DNA from: an uncultured Altererythrobacter sp.
Lineage (GTDB): Bacteria; Pseudomonadota; Alphaproteobacteria; Sphingomonadales; Sphingomonadaceae
NCBI GenBank assembly: GCA_946886565.1
Contig: CAMPIX010000002.1
Coordinates: forward strand, 62,001-126,000
Length of the DNA: 64,000 bases
Reading direction: 5' to 3'
The translations under genes and the position numbers were made by a program. Shown one piece after another: positions 61,919-64,000 of this stretch (within the stretch, counting starts at the first letter, position 1; each line of letters starts with the position of its first letter). The notes beneath the pieces were generated by a model. The model was not told where the DNA came from and did no database searches. It saw nothing but the letters and a program-made list of their open reading frames with translations.

Positions 61919-62422
61919 CTATTTCTTGCGGCCGAAATCGACCGTGACGACGTTCGAGCCGTCCTCGCTTTCGCCAACGGTCGGCTGGCCGGCGCGTTCC
62001 GGAACGTCGTTTTCCGCATCATCGTGCGCCTCGGGCGCCATGTCGGCGACGCTTGCCTGGAACTGCAGCCCGAAGTCCACCGCCGGATCGACGAAGGCGG
62101 TGATCGCGGCGAAGGGAATGTCGAGCTTGGCCGGCACCTGGTTGAAGCTGAGGCCCACGGTGAACCCGTCTTCGTCCACCTTCAGGTCCCAGAACTTGTT
62201 CTGGAGGACGATCGTCATCTCGTCCGGGAATCGCTCGCGCAGGTGCTGGGGAATCGAGACGCCGGGCGCGTGGGTCTTGAAAGTGATGTAGAAATGGTGC
62301 GCGCCCGGCAACTCGCTGCCGCCGGCCTGGATTTGGCCGAGCACCCGGCCGACCACTGCGCGCAGCGCCTCCTGCACGATCTCGTCGTAGGGGATCAGGC
62401 TGTCGGGCGTTTCGTCGGTCAT
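61919..62422 (-). CDS. sspB: SspB-like ClpXP adaptor
   Basis: 167 residues. The alphaproteobacterial SspB pattern is present: LIPYDEIVQEALRAVVGRVL, then HHFYITFKTHAPGVSIPQHL, TIVLQNKFWDLKVDEDGFTV, and a flexible acidic tail ending VVTVDFGRKK, the ClpX-binding XB-like motif. It delivers ssrA-tagged and other substrates to ClpXP. Divergent from hisB, 85 bp apart. The start was set at ATG 62422, where homology begins. Confidence 0.93.
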   Translation of the reverse strand: MTDETPDSLIPYDEIVQEALRAVVGRVLGQIQAGGSELPGAHHFYITFKTHAPGVSIPQHLRERFPDEMTIVLQNKFWDLKVDEDGFTVGLSFNQVPAKLDIPFAAITAFVDPAVDFGLQFQASVADMAPEAHDDAENDVPERAGQPTVGESEDGSNVVTVDFGRKK

Positions 62423-62507
62423 ATCGGTGGCTAGGTGAAGCCGCTTCGCGCGCCGGTCAAGCGCCAATGCTTGCGCCGTGCCCAGCCTTGCGTATAGCCC
62501 CGCAGCC

Positions 62508-63101
62508 ATGCGCACAGGCAGGATCGAGCGGAAGACGGCGGAGACCGCAATCCACGTCGAGGTGAACCTCGACGGCAGCGGCGTTTATTCGGTTTCGACC
62601 GGCATCGGCTTCCTCGACCACATGGTCGAACAGTTTTCGCGCCATTCGCTGATCGACGTGACGATGAAGGTGGAGGGCGACCTGCACGTCGACCAGCACC
62701 ACACGACCGAGGACAGCGCGATCGCGCTCGGGCAGGCGCTGGCCCAGGCGCTGGGCGACAAGGCGGGGATCGGGCGCTACGGCAGCGCGTACTCGCCGAT
62801 GGACGAGACGCTGGCGCGGGTCGCGCTCGACATCTCGGGTCGGCCCTATCTGGTGTGGCGCGCGGGCTTCTCGCAGACCCGGCTCGGCGAATGGGACACC
62901 GAGCTGATCGAGCACTGGTTCCACTCGGTGGCGCAGGCGGCGGGGATCACGCTCCACGTCGAGCTGCTCTACGGCGCGAACAACCATCACATCTGCGAAG
63001 CGATCTACAAGGGTTTCGCCCGCGCGATGCGTGCTGCGGTCGAGATCGACCCGCGCAAGGGCGGCGCGGTGCCGAGCACCAAGGGCATTCTCGGTGGCTG
63101 A
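62508..63101 (+). CDS. hisB: Imidazoleglycerol-phosphate dehydratase HisB
   Basis: 197 residues, monofunctional form. Hallmarks: [20 protein letters not shown] (metal His), [20 protein letters not shown], and [20 protein letters not shown], followed by RAMR. It dehydrates IGP in histidine biosynthesis. hisH follows on the same strand after 152 bp filled by a palindromic element. The ATG at 62508 was chosen because the family N-terminus (R-x-x-R-x-T-x-E-T) starts there. Confidence 0.97.
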   Translation: MRTGRIERKTAETAIHVEVNLDGSGVYSVSTGIGFLDHMVEQFSRHSLIDVTMKVEGDLHVDQHHTTEDSAIALGQALAQALGDKAGIGRYGSAYSPMDETLARVALDISGRPYLVWRAGFSQTRLGEWDTELIEHWFHSVAQAAGITLHVELLYGANNHHICEAIYKGFARAMRAAVEIDPRKGGAVPSTKGILGG

Positions 63102-63149
63102 GATGGTCTTTCTTGTTGGGTGCGGGTCGGGCATCCGCCCGACCCTTGC

Positions 63150-63227
63150 GGCACCAGCCCACTCCCCCACCCGACCACCCAACGATAGTAACCTATGGGT
63201 GGCCGGGTGGGGGAGTGGGCCGGTGCC
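63150..63227. repeat. Inverted repeat with 32-bp arms between hisB and hisH
   Basis: The arm 63150-63181 and the reverse complement of 63196-63227 match at 30 of 32 positions, with a 14-base loop. Another hairpin (GGGTCGGGC/GCCCGACCC) lies just before at 63124-63145. The his transcript would carry a very stable stem here. Confidence 0.88.
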
Positions 63228-63253
63228 GCTCCCGCGTCAGCGGGCAAAAGACA

Positions 63254-63874
63254 ATGGCTGATAACGTCGCGCTGGTCGATTACGGCGCGGGCAACCTGAG
63301 GTCGGTCGAGAACGCGCTGCGGACTGTTGGAGCATCGGTGCGCGTGACCGCCGATCCCGACGCGGTGCGCACCGCGGACCGGATCGTGCTGCCGGGGGTG
63401 GGCTCGTTCCGCGCTTGTGCGCAAGGGCTGCGCGCGATTTCGGGGCTGGTCGAGGCGATGGAGGAGCGGGTGCGCGTGGGCGGCGCGCCGTTTCTGGGCG
63501 TGTGCGTCGGGATGCAGTTGCTCGCCACCCGCGGGCTCGAGCACGGTGAGACGCGCGGGCTCGGCTGGATCGCGGGCGAGGTTCGTGCGATCGAGCGCAC
63601 CGATCCGGCGATCAAGGTGCCGCACATGGGCTGGAACGACGTCGCGCTCACCGCGCACGCCGGGCCGGTGCTCGAAGAGGGCGAGGCCTACTTCCTCCAC
63701 TCGTATCATTTCGCCGCCGCCGATCCGCACGAGATTGCCGCGATGACCGACCACGGCGGTGGGATCGTCGCGGCGGTCTTGCGCGACAATGTGCTGGGGG
63801 TGCAGTTCCATCCCGAGAAGAGCCAGACCTACGGGCTGGGTTTGCTGGAAAGGTTCCTCCAATGGCGACCGTGA
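63254..63874 (+). CDS. hisH: Imidazole glycerol phosphate synthase glutaminase subunit HisH
   Basis: 206 residues, a class I glutamine amidotransferase. Motifs: VDYGAGNLRSVENALR, LPGVGSFRACAQGL, catalytic Cys84 in LGVCVGMQLLA, and the His/Glu pair in VQFHPEKSQTYG (His186, Glu188). It supplies ammonia to HisF for IGP and AICAR formation. hisB is upstream; hisA/hisF are expected after the window end. The ATG is preceded by GCGGGCAAAAGACA, a weak ribosome site. Confidence 0.97.
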   Translation: MADNVALVDYGAGNLRSVENALRTVGASVRVTADPDAVRTADRIVLPGVGSFRACAQGLRAISGLVEAMEERVRVGGAPFLGVCVGMQLLATRGLEHGETRGLGWIAGEVRAIERTDPAIKVPHMGWNDVALTAHAGPVLEEGEAYFLHSYHFAAADPHEIAAMTDHGGGIVAAVLRDNVLGVQFHPEKSQTYGLGLLERFLQWRP

Positions 63875-63875
63875 C

Positions 63876-63930
63876 AAATCCTCCCCGGCACGGGGAGGGG
63901 GACCATGCGAAGCATGGTGGAGGGGCACGC
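63876..63930. repeat. Palindromic intergenic element after hisH (continues past view)
   Basis: TCCTCCCCGGCACGGGGAGG, then CCATGCGAAGCATGG, then TGGAGGGG repeats the consensus found at 61304-61445. The hairpin arms CCATGC/GCATGG are perfect. The final 70 bases of the window have no gene start and may be part of the same element. Confidence 0.65.
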
Positions 63931-64000
63931 GCAGCCTCTCGCCACCCCGACCGTTCTGAACAGCGGCCTGTGCCCGTCCACCCCCGGCCCCTGCGGGTCC

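Overview
The window is GC-rich, densely coded bacterial chromosome. Gene content points to an alphaproteobacterium of the Sphingomonadales, most likely an Erythrobacteraceae member. Supporting genes are a flagellar fliJ-to-fliS run, a crtY-crtI-crtB carotenoid operon, a DUF2585 membrane protein, SspB, PRC-barrel and COG3650-type lipoproteins, and many exported peptidases. This assignment is inference from gene content; no rRNA or tRNA gene was recognised.

Layout. 0-8.8 kb: flagellar operon fliJ(partial)-fliK-fliL-fliM-fliN-fliO-fliP-fliQ-fliR-flhB-fliD-fliS, with 1-4 bp overlaps through the export-gate genes. 8.9-17.6 kb: a LuxR-type regulator with a degenerate receiver, a PhoX-like protein, a degenerate UPF0016/GDT1 membrane protein, Dps, 6-phosphogluconolactonase, a Nudix hydrolase, DinB and an MFS exporter. 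17.6-24.4 kb (minus strand): a biotin-dependent carboxylase alpha subunit, then crtB, a LOG-family gene, crtI and crtY. 24.4-34.8 kb: small envelope proteins, MipA, an S9 peptidase, an amidohydrolase, a DUF885 lipoprotein, a thioesterase and a YadA-like trimeric autotransporter. 35.0-37.0 kb: a TPP riboswitch and thiC.

37.05-39.03 kb is the standout. A visibly AT-richer two-gene cassette encodes a phosphoribosyltransferase-like protein and a NADAR-family protein. It sits directly behind thiC and is followed by a promoterless remnant of a CxxCxGxG gene. It looks like a horizontally acquired nucleotide or ADP-ribose conflict (defence or toxin-antitoxin-like) module. 39.1-49.0 kb: small housekeeping, stress and envelope genes (GFA-like, HTH plus monooxygenase, CspA, PRC-barrel, S41 protease, PEBP, SWIB, DoxX, DUF72, M19 dipeptidase, small stress proteins).

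49.0-59.3 kb: dapD, then an acyl-CoA catabolic region: an APH-type kinase, a Zn alcohol dehydrogenase, an ACAD10/11-type dehydrogenase, a GPH symporter and an SDR on the minus strand, divergent from two acyl-CoA dehydrogenases and another SDR on the plus strand. The kinase plus the ACAD11-like enzyme look like a split bacterial version of mammalian ACAD10/11, which process 4-hydroxyacyl-CoAs. 59.3-64 kb: a second paralogue of the 39.6-kb HTH protein, an orphan zinc-motif gene, gmk, sspB, hisB and hisH.

Several families of imperfect palindromes (about 80-350 bp) fill intergenic gaps, including gaps inside the crt and his gene strings.
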